This document shows positions 34,959 to 43,833 of a stretch of DNA of 64,000 nucleotides, piece after piece. The notes beneath the pieces were generated by a model. That model saw only the letters and a program-made list of their open reading frames with translations. It was not told where the DNA came from and searched no databases. The position numbers and the translations under genes are program-made. The stretch is from Nocardiopsis ansamitocini (lineage in GTDB: Bacteria > Actinomycetota > Actinomycetes > Streptosporangiales > Streptosporangiaceae). The number at the start of each line of letters is the position of its first letter. Position 1 is the stretch's first letter. The stretch spans positions 1 through 64,000 of the forward strand of contig NZ_BSQG01000005.1 in the NCBI RefSeq assembly GCF_030268225.1, written 5' to 3'.

Positions 34959-35762
34959 TCAGCCGGCCGGTGCGGAGAACTGGCCGGGCGAGCGGCCCGG
35001 ACCGGCCGGGCCCCGATATGCCTGGGCGATGTCCAGCCACTGCTCGGCCACCGCACCGGACGCGGTGATGGCGAGGTCGTCGCGGTGGCGGCGCCGGGTG
35101 ACCAGGAGGCAGAAGTCAACGGCCGGACCGCTCACGCGCTGCTCGGCGTCCTCGGGTCCAAATCCCCACAGTTCGCCGGAGGGCGTGGTGATCTCGAAGC
35201 GGAACTCGTCGGGCGGCGTCGGCAAACCGCGCGACTGGTACCCGAAGTCCTTGGTCAGCACCGCGAAGCCCACCAGGTGCCGCAGACGGTCGGTGTGCGT
35301 GGGTTCGATGCCGAGCGCGTCGGCGATGTCCTGGCCGTGCGCGAACAGCTCCATGATGCCTGCACAGGCCAGGACCGCCGGGGGGATCGGCCGGACCAGC
35401 CAGGGAAGCAGTTGGTCGGGCGGGGCCGCGGCCAGCGCGGCGACGGTGGTGTCCCGCTCGGCCCGCCATTGGGCGAGCATCTTGTCCGGGGAGTCGTTGA
35501 GGAAGAGGCCGAGTGCCGCGTTGATCGCGCCGTCGAAGTCGTTCGCCGCTCCGGCGGTGATCGCCGCGAACGCCTCGGCGTCGGAGGCCGCCTTGCCCGC
35601 CAGGTGGAAGATGAACGACAGGTGCGCGACCTGGTGCGCGATCGTCCACCCGGGGGCGGGAGTGGGCAGCGACCACTGTTCGGCGTCGAGGCCGGCGAGC
35701 AGCCCGTCGAGGCGGTCGCCTTCCGCGATGAGGTCGGAGACGACGCCTTGGAGGTCTTTCAC
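34959..35762 (-). CDS. Mycothiol-dependent isomerase/DinB-like protein (TIGR03084 type)
   Basis: A 267-residue protein of the maleylpyruvate isomerase/DinB superfamily. Metal ligands are visible in WTIAHQVAHLSFI and MELFAHGQDIADALG (E, H and a later D). The C-terminal half (RFEITTPSGELWGFGPEDAE) matches TIGR03084 proteins. Enzymes of this superfamily use mycothiol or act as metal-dependent thiol transferases; a detoxification role would fit a cluster making a thiol-activated agent, but no such activity is shown. GTG 35762 has AGAGGA upstream. It precedes the sigma factor gene by 82 bases. Confidence 0.85.
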   Translation of the reverse strand: MKDLQGVVSDLIAEGDRLDGLLAGLDAEQWSLPTPAPGWTIAHQVAHLSFIFHLAGKAASDAEAFAAITAGAANDFDGAINAALGLFLNDSPDKMLAQWRAERDTTVAALAAAPPDQLLPWLVRPIPPAVLACAGIMELFAHGQDIADALGIEPTHTDRLRHLVGFAVLTKDFGYQSRGLPTPPDEFRFEITTPSGELWGFGPEDAEQRVSGPAVDFCLLVTRRRHRDDLAITASGAVAEQWLDIAQAYRGPAGPGRSPGQFSAPAG

Positions 35763-36074
35763 GTTTTCTGTCCTCTCACACGGTGGAAATTCTTCACGAA
35801 ATTCCTCACGCCGGGAAATTCTTCCGAGGAGTCGGTTCTTCGACGCACCGAAAACGACCGGGCGGGAGGAGATACGCATCGACCCCCGGCCAGGAAATCA
35901 CTCGCCACGAGCGGGGAAAGGCGCCGGAGGCCACGGCCGCATCACAATCGAACAGAACCGGAAAAATTGATCCGAGCTGTTTTCAGAATGCCGGAACACC
36001 GCTGTGCTGTCTTCTCCGTTCGTGCTTGGGAAGAGGACCGGTCCACCGCCGGAACGAACAGGGCGCCGGTCGGG
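35763..36074 (-). promoter_or_regulatory. Non-coding region between CMD-family gene and TIGR03084 gene
   Basis: These 312 bases have lower GC than the flanking genes. They lie downstream of the 36075 stop and upstream of the 35762 start, both on the minus strand. A promoter for the TIGR03084-sigma factor unit is likely. I see no coding sequence in it. Confidence 0.4.
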
Positions 36075-37130
36075 TCAGGCGAGCCACGCGCCTGACCGGC
36101 GTGCCGCCGCCATGGCCGCCCACGACGCGGTCGCCACCAGAACGGCGTCGTCGGCACCGGCGGCGTACACCCCGGCAACGACCTCGTCGTCGACCTGGTA
36201 GGCGGCCAACGCCGTGAGCAGCGCGAGCCTGGCGTGGGCGCGGTCGGCCTCGGGCAGCGCCGCGATCGCCTCCTCGACCCATGCCCGGCTCGGCCCCACC
36301 GGTGCGCCGTCCCAGTCCGCCACGCGGTCGAGGACGAGGGAGCGCACCCGCTCAGGAACCCGACGCGCCCCCGACGCGTCCACGGCGGCACAGGTCCGGC
36401 CCAGCGCCTCGGCGACGGCGTGCGTCCCCTTCGCCCAGGACAACTCGTCCGGCAGTGGGGCGGCGGGCAGCAGGCCGAGGGAATCCCCCGGCCGGTGGGC
36501 CTGCTGGGCGCCGGGCCGCAGGAAACGGCCCAGGACCCGGAGCGCGCCCGGTCGCGCGGCGGAGGGCATCGCCTGCGGGAGGGGCGACTCCCCCAGGAAC
36601 ACGTTGACCATGCGGTTGAGGTAGTGGAAGGCGACGGCCACTCCCCCGTACTCGGGCAGTTGCCCCTCGGGGAACGGGCGCCGGTACCCGGCGGCCCCGC
36701 TGCTGGTGGCGATGGCCAGCCCCCATTCGGCGACGGCGCGCAGGCGGGGGTCGGCCACCGACTCCGCCCAGCGGGCACCGGATGCGTTCGCCTGGCGCAC
36801 GCCCAGGCTCCCCGACGCCGCACCGTGGACGTCCACGCAGTACGGACAGGTGTTGCCCAGCGAGACCGCGGTGGCCAGGACCTCCTTGGCCGCACGGTCG
36901 ACGTGATGCTGCACGACCAGGGTCTCGCGCAGCATCACCCAGGTGGCGGCCAGCAGGTCCGGGGCCGGCGCGTGCAGGGCCACCGGCGGGGCGAGCATCC
37001 CGAAGTCGCGTTCGACCTGGTCGTAGACCCGGGCAACCGGGGCCGGCGCGGCACCGGGCCGCACCGCCTCGACGTGGCGGATCTGGTCCAGGGTCCGGTG
37101 CAGGGCGAGACGCATCAGGGGGGCGGACAT
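36075..37130 (-). CDS. Carboxymuconolactone decarboxylase/AhpD-like family protein
   Basis: A 351-residue helical protein with the AhpD-type redox motif in SLGNTCPYCVDVHG near 92-105 (CxxC followed by H). The region around HHVDRAAKEVLATAVS is typical of carboxymuconolactone decarboxylase-like folds. The length is about twice that of single-domain AhpD proteins, and the C-terminal half looks like a second, degenerate repeat without the CxxC. ATG 37130 has GGAGG six bases upstream. It ends the operon that includes the GMC oxidoreductase and the E7-like P450. A peroxidase or protective role is possible, but unproven. Confidence 0.82.
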   Translation of the reverse strand: MSAPLMRLALHRTLDQIRHVEAVRPGAAPAPVARVYDQVERDFGMLAPPVALHAPAPDLLAATWVMLRETLVVQHHVDRAAKEVLATAVSLGNTCPYCVDVHGAASGSLGVRQANASGARWAESVADPRLRAVAEWGLAIATSSGAAGYRRPFPEGQLPEYGGVAVAFHYLNRMVNVFLGESPLPQAMPSAARPGALRVLGRFLRPGAQQAHRPGDSLGLLPAAPLPDELSWAKGTHAVAEALGRTCAAVDASGARRVPERVRSLVLDRVADWDGAPVGPSRAWVEEAIAALPEADRAHARLALLTALAAYQVDDEVVAGVYAAGADDAVLVATASWAAMAAARRSGAWLA

Positions 37131-37174
37131 CAGGGACCTCCGTCGTGGGGTTGCCGAGGGGGTGGGAGGGCCCG

Positions 37175-38830
37175 CTAGCGTCGGAGGAGGTCGGACGCCA
37201 GCGGCAGGGTGGCGCGGCGCCCGCTGGTCTGGCCGTCGGGCGAGGGCGCGCCGTAGACGACGTCCACCCCGCGTTCCCGGGCTGCGCGCACGATGCCGGG
37301 CACCGCGCGCTCGGCCAGGGCGGCAATGGTCATCGCGGGGTTCACCGTGAGCGCGCCGGGAACGGCCGAGCCGTCGGTGACGAACACCCCCGGGTGCCCG
37401 CGCAGTTCGTGCCGGTCGTCCAGGGCCGAGGTCGACGGGTCGTCGCCGATCCGGCAGGAGGCGAGCGGGTGCACGGTGTAGGCGCCGACCAGGTCGTTGG
37501 TCCAGGGCGCGACCTTCGCCAGGCCGTCGCGTTCGAGGATGTCCTTGACGTCGGCGTCGGACTCGGCCCAGGCCCGCTGGGTGTTGGCGGTGGGGTGGTA
37601 GCTCAGTGGGCCGTGGCCCAGCATCTGCTGGGAGATGCGGTTGGCGTTGCCGGTGGGCGGCGGCGGGCCGAAGACGCCCTCGTTGTCGTCCTCGATCATG
37701 GTGAAGATGATCAGCCAGGAGCGCCAGCGACGCAGCATCTCCTTCTTGTCCACACCGAACCAGCTGGGGGTGGTGGCCCCGGGGACCTGCGCGAGGATCG
37801 TGCCCAGACCGGGCGGGAAGTAGAGCTGTTCGAGGGAGTAGCGGGAGTACTCGGGCAGCGAACCGTCCAACCGGTCCCAGTTGGCCACGCACGGGCCCTT
37901 GCCGATCTGGTTGGCCTCGTAGGCCAGGTCGGCACCGCGGCTGAGGCCGAGCACGTCGCGGACCCGCTCCTCGTCGAGGACCGCGGTGTTGAGGCGTTCC
38001 CCGTTGCCGGAGAAGTAGCGGCCGACGGCGTGCGGCATTGCCCCCAGGGTCGGTTCGGAGCGCTGCAGGATGACCGGGGTGGCACCGGCGCCGGCTGCCA
38101 GGACGACGATCTTGGCGTCGATGGCCCCGCTGCCCGACTGGAGCCGGTAGTCCTCGTCGTGCACCACGTTGTAGTGGACCCGGTAGCCGCCGTCGTCGGT
38201 GCGTTCCAGACGCTGCACCTCGTGCAGGGGGCGGATCCGGGCCCCGTGCGCGAGGGCCGCGGGCAGGTAGTTGAACAGCAGGGAGCGTTTGGCGTCGAAC
38301 CGGCACCCCGACATCATCCAGTTGCAGTTGACGCACTTGTCGTTGTCGACGCCGTTGGGCACCGGGTTGGCGGTACGCCCGGAGTGGTTGCAGGCCGCGG
38401 CCCACAGTCCGCCCGCGTAGGTGACATCGTCCCAGTCCTGGGTGCGCACCGGCATGGCCTCGGCAATGCGGTCGTACCAGGGGTCGAGCGTGTCACGGCT
38501 GATGGCGGCGGGCCACATGCGCCGGCCGATGCTGCCCCGGCGCTCGAAGACGAAGCCCGGGGCGCGGGGCAGGGCCGCGAAGTAGACCACGCTGCCGCCG
38601 CCCACGCAGTTGCCGCCCAGGACGCTCATGCCGTCGCCGACGACGAAGTCGAAGGCGCGGGTGTAGGACGACCCGAGCAGGAAGTCGTGGTCGAAGTCGG
38701 TGCCCGACAGCCACGGACCGCGTTCGAGGATGGTGACCTTGGCGCCGCCCGCCGCGAGGTGATAGGCGGTGATCGCGCCGCCGAAGCCACTGCCGACGAC
38801 GAGGACGTCGGTGCTTTCGGGTGTGGTCAT
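37175..38830 (-). CDS. GMC-family FAD oxidoreductase (E9-like)
   Basis: A 551-residue flavoprotein. The FAD motif is VVGSGFGGAITAYHLAAGG near residue 12, GGNCVGGGSVVYFAALPRAP follows, and the C-terminus has HPLASCRIGDDP and DGSAVPGALTVNPAMTI, typical of GMC/cholesterol-oxidase-like enzymes. Size and neighbours match the E9 oxidoreductases conserved in nine-membered enediyne clusters, suggesting a role in core oxidation. Its ATG overlaps the stop of the upstream E8-like gene (38827-38830). The exact reaction is not known. Confidence 0.93.
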   Translation of the reverse strand: MTTPESTDVLVVGSGFGGAITAYHLAAGGAKVTILERGPWLSGTDFDHDFLLGSSYTRAFDFVVGDGMSVLGGNCVGGGSVVYFAALPRAPGFVFERRGSIGRRMWPAAISRDTLDPWYDRIAEAMPVRTQDWDDVTYAGGLWAAACNHSGRTANPVPNGVDNDKCVNCNWMMSGCRFDAKRSLLFNYLPAALAHGARIRPLHEVQRLERTDDGGYRVHYNVVHDEDYRLQSGSGAIDAKIVVLAAGAGATPVILQRSEPTLGAMPHAVGRYFSGNGERLNTAVLDEERVRDVLGLSRGADLAYEANQIGKGPCVANWDRLDGSLPEYSRYSLEQLYFPPGLGTILAQVPGATTPSWFGVDKKEMLRRWRSWLIIFTMIEDDNEGVFGPPPPTGNANRISQQMLGHGPLSYHPTANTQRAWAESDADVKDILERDGLAKVAPWTNDLVGAYTVHPLASCRIGDDPSTSALDDRHELRGHPGVFVTDGSAVPGALTVNPAMTIAALAERAVPGIVRAARERGVDVVYGAPSPDGQTSGRRATLPLASDLLRR

Positions 38831-39396
38831 GCCGGGCTCCCTGAAGGCGTGGTGTCGGGGTGCAGGTCGGCCAGTTTGCGGCCGTAGGAGTGCTCGGTGA
38901 AGCGCCAGAGCCCGTCGGCGTCGGGGACGGCGAAGCCCATCGCGGTCAGGCCCGGGTGCCCCGCGGCGATGGCGTCGGCGGTGTGCAGGTGGGCGGCGCT
39001 GTCGTAGGCCATGTTGCAGAACAGCGAGAGCATCACCCAGAAGACCTTCTCGGGGTGGCCCGGTGCGGTGAGGGCGCGCACCAGCGCGGTCCGGTCGGTG
39101 AAGGGCAGCGCCGCGAAGGGCGGAAGCGAATCGTCCAGGACGAGGGCGTGCTGGTCGGCATAGGCGCGCGCGTGCGCGTCCAGGTCGCCGGCGAAGTTGT
39201 CCAGTCCGTCGGTGAGGCCGGTCGCGGACGTCTCCAGCAGTTCGATGGCGCCGGCGGCGACCGCGCCGCCGTCCGGTGCCGCCCCGGCGACCGAACGGTC
39301 GCCGGGCGAGCGCTTCTCACCGGGGATGATGGTGTCGGCGAACGCCTCCAGGGTGATCGTCCGGTCGTCTTCGGCCTCTGGGGTACCGGCTGCCAC
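38827..39396 (-). CDS. E8-like protein (DUF5987/gluconate dehydrogenase subunit 3-like)
   Basis: A 189-residue soluble protein: ITLEAFADTIIPGEKRSPGD near the N-terminus, then EKVFWVMLSLFCNMAYDSAA and a C-terminal FTEHSYGRKLADLHPD. The TIIPG phrase is shared with small subunits of GMC-type dehydrogenases, and the gene is coupled to a GMC oxidoreductase by ATGA overlap. It therefore probably acts as that enzyme's partner or chaperone. Length and position match E8 of nine-membered enediyne clusters. GTG 39396 has AAGGAG upstream. Assignment as E8 rests on context and size. Confidence 0.85.
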   Translation of the reverse strand: MAAGTPEAEDDRTITLEAFADTIIPGEKRSPGDRSVAGAAPDGGAVAAGAIELLETSATGLTDGLDNFAGDLDAHARAYADQHALVLDDSLPPFAALPFTDRTALVRALTAPGHPEKVFWVMLSLFCNMAYDSAAHLHTADAIAAGHPGLTAMGFAVPDADGLWRFTEHSYGRKLADLHPDTTPSGSPA

Positions 39397-39446
39397 GGGG
39401 CTCCTTCTGGTCGGCTCGGGAGGGACGGTTGCCTCGGGTGGCCCCG

Positions 39447-40793
39447 TCAGCGCGCGGGGTGCACGGTCATGGGCAGACCGCCGCGCACGCGCAGGGAGAG
39501 CATCGGCTCGGGCACGACCTCGTGGCCGGGCACGGTCGCCAGGCGCATCTCCCTGGCGACCATGGCGACCACGAAGGCGGCTTCCATCATTCCGAGATTG
39601 CTCCCGATGCAGAAGCGGGGGCCGGCGCCGAAGGGGATGTAGGCGTAACGGGGACGCTCGGCGGGACGACCGGGATCGAAGCGCTCGGGGTCGAACCGTT
39701 CGGGGTCGTCCCAGTAGTCGGGGTGGCGGTGCAGGGTGTAGGGGCAGATCAGCACGTCGGCGCCGGCCGGGACGTGGTAGCCGCCGACCTCGTCGTCGTC
39801 CTGGGCCTCCCTGGGCAGGATCCACACCGGCGGGTAGAGGCGCATGGCCTCCTGGATCACCATCGTGGTGTAGGTGAGACTGCGCAGGTCCTCGTGCACG
39901 GGAGTCCGCTCGCCCAGAACCGTCCGGGCTTCGGCGCGCAGCCGCTCCCACACCTCGGGGTTGCGGTCGAGAAGGTGGAAGGTCCAGCTCAGGGTGCTGG
40001 CCGTGGTCTCGTGTCCGGCCAACAGCAGGGTGACCAGTTCGTCGCGCACGCGCTGGCGGCCCTGGGGGCCGCTGTCGGCCAGTCCGACGAGGCGTGAGAG
40101 CGCGTCGTCGCCGTCGCCGCCGCGCGCCAGACGGTCGGCCAGGAGCTTGTCCACGATGCGCTGGAGGTCGTGGCGGGCCCGGCGGAAGCGCCGTTGATGG
40201 GCGAGGGGGACCCACATGGGCACCACGCCCATGGTGACCATCTCGAACATCGCCTGGTCCTGCACGGCCTCGAAGGAGTGGCCGATGGAGTCGAAGGCGC
40301 CGAGGTCGGCGTCGAGCAGGGTCCGGCCCAGCACCCCCAGGGTGAGCCCGGTCATCTCCCCCACCACGTCCACCGGTCCGCCGCCGCTGTGCGAGCGCAG
40401 CCGCGCGACCAGGGCGGCGGCCTCCTCGGCCACGGCGTCGGCCTGGCCGACGATCCGTTTGTGCTGGAACGTGGGCTGGATGAGCCTGCGCTGTTCGCGC
40501 CACAGCTCGCCCTCGCTGGTGAGCAGCCCGTTGCCCAGGGCCCGACGGGCTTGGACCTGGCCGACTCCCTTGTGGTAATTGCCGCTGTTGTCGGCCAGCA
40601 CGTGCTTGGCGTGGTCGGGGTGGTTGAAGAAGTACAGCGCCTTGGGGCCGATGGCCAGCCGGGCGGCGTCGCCGTAGCGGGTCGCGGTCGTCATCAGGCC
40701 CAACCGGTCGGTGATGAGCTTGCGGAACAGTCCCGGGGCTGCCGCTTGGGAGGGGCCGGGCGGCACCCGGCGACGGGCCTGGTTGAGCGCCAT
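39447..40793 (-). CDS. Cytochrome P450 (E7-like)
   Basis: A 448-residue P450 with a complete motif set: AGHETTASTLSW in the I helix, EAMRLYPPVW for ExxR, and FGAGPRFCIGSNLGMMEA with the thiolate cysteine at 395. The sequence is of the class with PERFDPERF before the heme loop, longer than typical soluble bacterial P450s. Size and position, one base after unbL and before the E8- and E9-like genes, match P450 E7 of nine-membered enediyne clusters, implicated in core oxidation. The ATG follows the upstream TGA by one base, so translation is coupled. Confidence 0.95.
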   Translation of the reverse strand: MALNQARRRVPPGPSQAAAPGLFRKLITDRLGLMTTATRYGDAARLAIGPKALYFFNHPDHAKHVLADNSGNYHKGVGQVQARRALGNGLLTSEGELWREQRRLIQPTFQHKRIVGQADAVAEEAAALVARLRSHSGGGPVDVVGEMTGLTLGVLGRTLLDADLGAFDSIGHSFEAVQDQAMFEMVTMGVVPMWVPLAHQRRFRRARHDLQRIVDKLLADRLARGGDGDDALSRLVGLADSGPQGRQRVRDELVTLLLAGHETTASTLSWTFHLLDRNPEVWERLRAEARTVLGERTPVHEDLRSLTYTTMVIQEAMRLYPPVWILPREAQDDDEVGGYHVPAGADVLICPYTLHRHPDYWDDPERFDPERFDPGRPAERPRYAYIPFGAGPRFCIGSNLGMMEAAFVVAMVAREMRLATVPGHEVVPEPMLSLRVRGGLPMTVHPAR

Positions 40794-40794
40794 G

Positions 40795-41778
40795 TCAGCA
40801 CCGACCTCTCGCGGCGAAGTCCTCGGCCACCCGCCTGCGCCAGAGTTCGTAGGCGGGGGTGTCGCCCGCTTCCTCACGGACCGGTTCGGGCGGGCGGAGC
40901 CGCTCGGTGACCAGCGCGGCCGCTTCGGGGGTGCTGTCGCACAGCACCTGAAGGGCGAGTTCGTTGTGGGGCACGACCAGCCCGGCCCGGACCCTGGCCT
41001 GGGCGGCGAACGCGGCCCCTTGGGCCACCTGGGGCCGGTACTGTCCGGCGCGGTCCCAGAAGGCGCGCAGTTCGCGCTCCTCGGCGCCGCCCGCGTAGGC
41101 GGCGGCCAGGCCCGCGCCGGCGTAGAGGTCGGCGTGGCGCGACTGGGGGAACTTGTCGATGGTGGTGGCCACCCGCTCCACGTCGGTGCCGCAGACGAAC
41201 CACAGCGCGCGGCCGATCCCCTGGTCGGCACTGTTGCCGACGTACCACTGGTGACGCTGCTCGGGCCAGGGGAAACGGTGGTCGTCGGCCTGCCCGTGAA
41301 CGTAGCGATCGGTGTGGAAGTACGCCTGGTGGAAGCCGTAGCCGTCGAGGATGAGCCAGCGCAGCAGCGGATCGTAGCCCGAGGGGTCGGGCCAGCGAAA
41401 CACCGGGAGCCTCGCCATTCCCCAGCCGATACCGACGTAGGCCATGTAGACGTGGGGGGCTCCGATGCCCGTGAGGAAGGTGTCGACGCGGTCGCGGCGC
41501 AATGGGGCGAGCCCGTCGACCATGGTGAACCCCATGGCCGCCCCCTCGTAGGCGAATCCGCGGAACCGCGTGGGGATGCGCTCCAGCCGGTCCTTCGCGT
41601 CATCGGGGCGGCGTGCCTCGGCGGCGTAGGCGTACCCCGCCAGAAACGTCCTGCCGACCGTTTCGAGCACTTCTCTGGATTCGGCGTTCTTTTCCTGGAA
41701 CCCGCGTTTTTCCAGGCTGGTCTCCACGACGTTCGGCGTGATGATCTGACGTCTTATCGCTCTGAATAAATTGGTCAA
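40795..41778 (-). CDS. unbL: Enediyne biosynthesis protein UnbL/E3 (DUF1702), copy A
   Basis: DUF1702 proteins are part of the enediyne warhead cassette, with unknown activity. This copy has FRGFAYEGAAMGFTMVDGL, MAYVGIGWGMARLPVFRWPD, LILDGYGFHQAYFHTDRYV and DQGIGRALWFVCGTDVERVA, all family hallmarks. I prefer TTG 41778: GAGGG lies eight bases upstream and the N-terminus then aligns residue for residue with copy B (both 15 residues to the shared TP). ATG 41793 is an alternative without a ribosome site. The fourth codon is TTA, rare in actinomycetes. The length is 327 residues from TTG. Confidence 0.93.
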   Translation of the reverse strand: MTNLFRAIRRQIITPNVVETSLEKRGFQEKNAESREVLETVGRTFLAGYAYAAEARRPDDAKDRLERIPTRFRGFAYEGAAMGFTMVDGLAPLRRDRVDTFLTGIGAPHVYMAYVGIGWGMARLPVFRWPDPSGYDPLLRWLILDGYGFHQAYFHTDRYVHGQADDHRFPWPEQRHQWYVGNSADQGIGRALWFVCGTDVERVATTIDKFPQSRHADLYAGAGLAAAYAGGAEERELRAFWDRAGQYRPQVAQGAAFAAQARVRAGLVVPHNELALQVLCDSTPEAAALVTERLRPPEPVREEAGDTPAYELWRRRVAEDFAARGRC

Positions 41779-41967
41779 CGCAACTACCCTCATCGGGTTC
41801 AACAGTGATCTGACCATTACTTTTTCGATTCTCACAGCGCACACCGGCGGCCGTCTACTTCAAACCTGCGTTTCCCGCCGAATGGCCGAAGAATGATCCC
41901 GCTCGAAATTGACCCCCATTTCCCGTCCATGCCCCGGGCAGCCGGGGGACGCTGAGAGGGCGGGTGG

Positions 41968-42939
41968 TCAGGCGAAGTGGGCGCGGATTTTCTCGCGCCA
42001 CAGCTCGTAGGCAGGCACCCCGTCGACCGTTCCCGGTTCCACGGCGGTGCCGTCCGCGAGTGCCACGGCCCCGGTGACGTCCAGGTCGGCGAGTGCACCG
42101 ATCGCGCCGTGGGTGTGCGGGGCGACGAACCCGGAGAAGTGCCGGGCCTTGGTCGCGAACACCGCCCCTTGGGCAAGGTGGGCACGGTGCTCGCCGGATC
42201 GACCGCGCAAGCTGGTCAGATCGGCGTCGTCGCAGCCGCCCGCGAACGTGGCCGCGAGCCCCACCCCGCTCCACAGGTCCGGGTGCCGACTGGGCGCGAA
42301 GCGTTCGACCGCGGTCGCGACGTTGTCGGCGTCCGCCGCGTGGATGAACCACAGGGCTCGACCGATCCCCTGGTCCACGGCACGCAGGAAGTAGGCCGGA
42401 TTACCCTCCCAGGGGTAGGCGGCGGGTATCCGTTGCTCGTCGACCCAACGCGGGGTGTCGAAATAGGCGCGGTCGAAACCGTAGCCGTCGACGGCCAACC
42501 AACTCATCGTCGGGTGGTACTGGACGTCGTCGAGTGCCGGGATGACGGTACGCCACAGTGGGCGGGGCAACCGGGCCATCGCGAATCCGATGCCGATGTA
42601 GGCGAGGAAGATATGCGGGCGCCCCGGGCCGCGGAGCAGTTCCCGGGTCAGCGTTCCGCGGCCTCCGGCCATGGCGTCGCGAACGGTGAGGGCCATCGTG
42701 GCGCCCTCATAGGCGAATCCGCGCAACTCGGGTTCCACCAGGTCGAGCCTGCGTTCGACTTCCCACAGTCCTCGGGCGTCGATCCCCCATTCGAAACCAC
42801 AGACAACGGACTGGGGGATCGCCTCAAGTCTTCGGACGACGTCGGGGGCGCCGGCCGGGAAACCGCGCTTGGCGAAGGTGACGTCGGTGAGCCGCGGCGT
42901 CAGCAGCAGTCGGCGCAGCGATCCGAGAGCGGTCGGCAT
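41968..42939 (-). CDS. Enediyne biosynthesis protein UnbL/E3 (DUF1702), copy B
   Basis: A second DUF1702 protein of 323 residues: LRGFAYEGATMALTVRDAMA, LAYIGIGFAMARLPRPLWR, LAVDGYGFDRAYFDTPRWV and DQGIGRALWFIHAADADNVA line up with copy A, though the rest differs widely. ATG 42939 has a strong AGGAGG site. The 189-base gap to copy A is AT-rich. The pair is an old duplication, not a recent copy, as side chains differ throughout. Whether both copies are needed is unknown. Confidence 0.92.
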   Translation of the reverse strand: MPTALGSLRRLLLTPRLTDVTFAKRGFPAGAPDVVRRLEAIPQSVVCGFEWGIDARGLWEVERRLDLVEPELRGFAYEGATMALTVRDAMAGGRGTLTRELLRGPGRPHIFLAYIGIGFAMARLPRPLWRTVIPALDDVQYHPTMSWLAVDGYGFDRAYFDTPRWVDEQRIPAAYPWEGNPAYFLRAVDQGIGRALWFIHAADADNVATAVERFAPSRHPDLWSGVGLAATFAGGCDDADLTSLRGRSGEHRAHLAQGAVFATKARHFSGFVAPHTHGAIGALADLDVTGAVALADGTAVEPGTVDGVPAYELWREKIRAHFA

Positions 42940-43017
42940 GGCCTTTCCTCCTACAGGTCGGTTGGACTGCCCGTCGGGGCGCAAGAGGTGCCGCGCACGG
43001 AACCGGGCCACGTTTGC

Positions 43018-43833
43018 TCAGGCGGCGAACCCGGTGTGGAAGGACCGCGCGTTCTGGCTCTGCAACGAGACGCGCGAGGCCAGGGTGATAGCGATCGGCG
43101 GGTCGGTCGGAAGTGGTTCGCGCATTCGGAGATTGACGAAGGCCGCACGTCCGGGAGTGATCGTGATGGGGAGGCGGGACGCACCGACCAGGATCTTGCG
43201 TTTGGAGGATTCGGTGCTCGTGTACTCCGCGACCGCTATCGCCGTCCACCTGCCGGCGGGAACACCGTCGAGGTCGAGTTCGGCCGTCCCGGGAACCGTC
43301 AGGGCCTGACAGGCGACAGGGGCGCATTGGGGGATGGGATCGGCGAAGACGCCGACGAGTGCGTTTGCGTCGGCCGCCCCCGCGGGAAGATCCAGCCGTC
43401 CGACGATCGAGCCGCCGGCGGGCTGCGCGGTCCCTCGCTGTTTTTTCATCTCGCACACGAGATCGAACGAGGGGAGGTGCTGAAAACCGGGAGCCGCCGC
43501 GATGAGCAGCTTGCTGACCTCGGGATGGCGGTACTGGGTGGGTGACATCCCGACCGCCTTGGTGAAACGACTGGTGAACGTTCCGACGCTGTTGTACCCG
43601 ACGCTGCAGACGATGTCGGAGACCGTCAGGGAGGTGGTCAGCAGCAGGCGTTTGGCCTCGAACAGTCGCACCGAGGCGAGGTACTGTCCGGGCGTGACTC
43701 CGGTGGCCCTCGAAAAGATACGCGAGAAATGGTAGGGGCTGACAAAAACCTCGGATGCCAAACCATTGAGCGTAATTGGATCATAGTATCTGGCATGGAT
43801 GGATGAGACGGCTTGCCGAACGGCCTCTCGCAC
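43018..43833 (-). CDS. AraC-family transcriptional regulator with N-terminal HTH
   Basis: A 271-residue regulator. The AraC/XylS DNA-binding domain is N-terminal, near 10-105, with two helix-turn-helix units: LNGLASEVFVSPYHFSRIFS and VSDIVCSVGYNSVGTFTSRF. This is reversed from the usual C-terminal position. The remaining 160 residues form a beta-rich domain (AELDLDGVPAGRWTAIAVAE) that may sense a ligand. GTG 43833 has a G-run six bases upstream. The 5' end has AT-rich codons. It heads the operon of unbL copies, P450 E7-like, E8/E9-like genes, and is a likely pathway regulator. Confidence 0.93.
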   Translation of the reverse strand: MREAVRQAVSSIHARYYDPITLNGLASEVFVSPYHFSRIFSRATGVTPGQYLASVRLFEAKRLLLTTSLTVSDIVCSVGYNSVGTFTSRFTKAVGMSPTQYRHPEVSKLLIAAAPGFQHLPSFDLVCEMKKQRGTAQPAGGSIVGRLDLPAGAADANALVGVFADPIPQCAPVACQALTVPGTAELDLDGVPAGRWTAIAVAEYTSTESSKRKILVGASRLPITITPGRAAFVNLRMREPLPTDPPIAITLASRVSLQSQNARSFHTGFAA

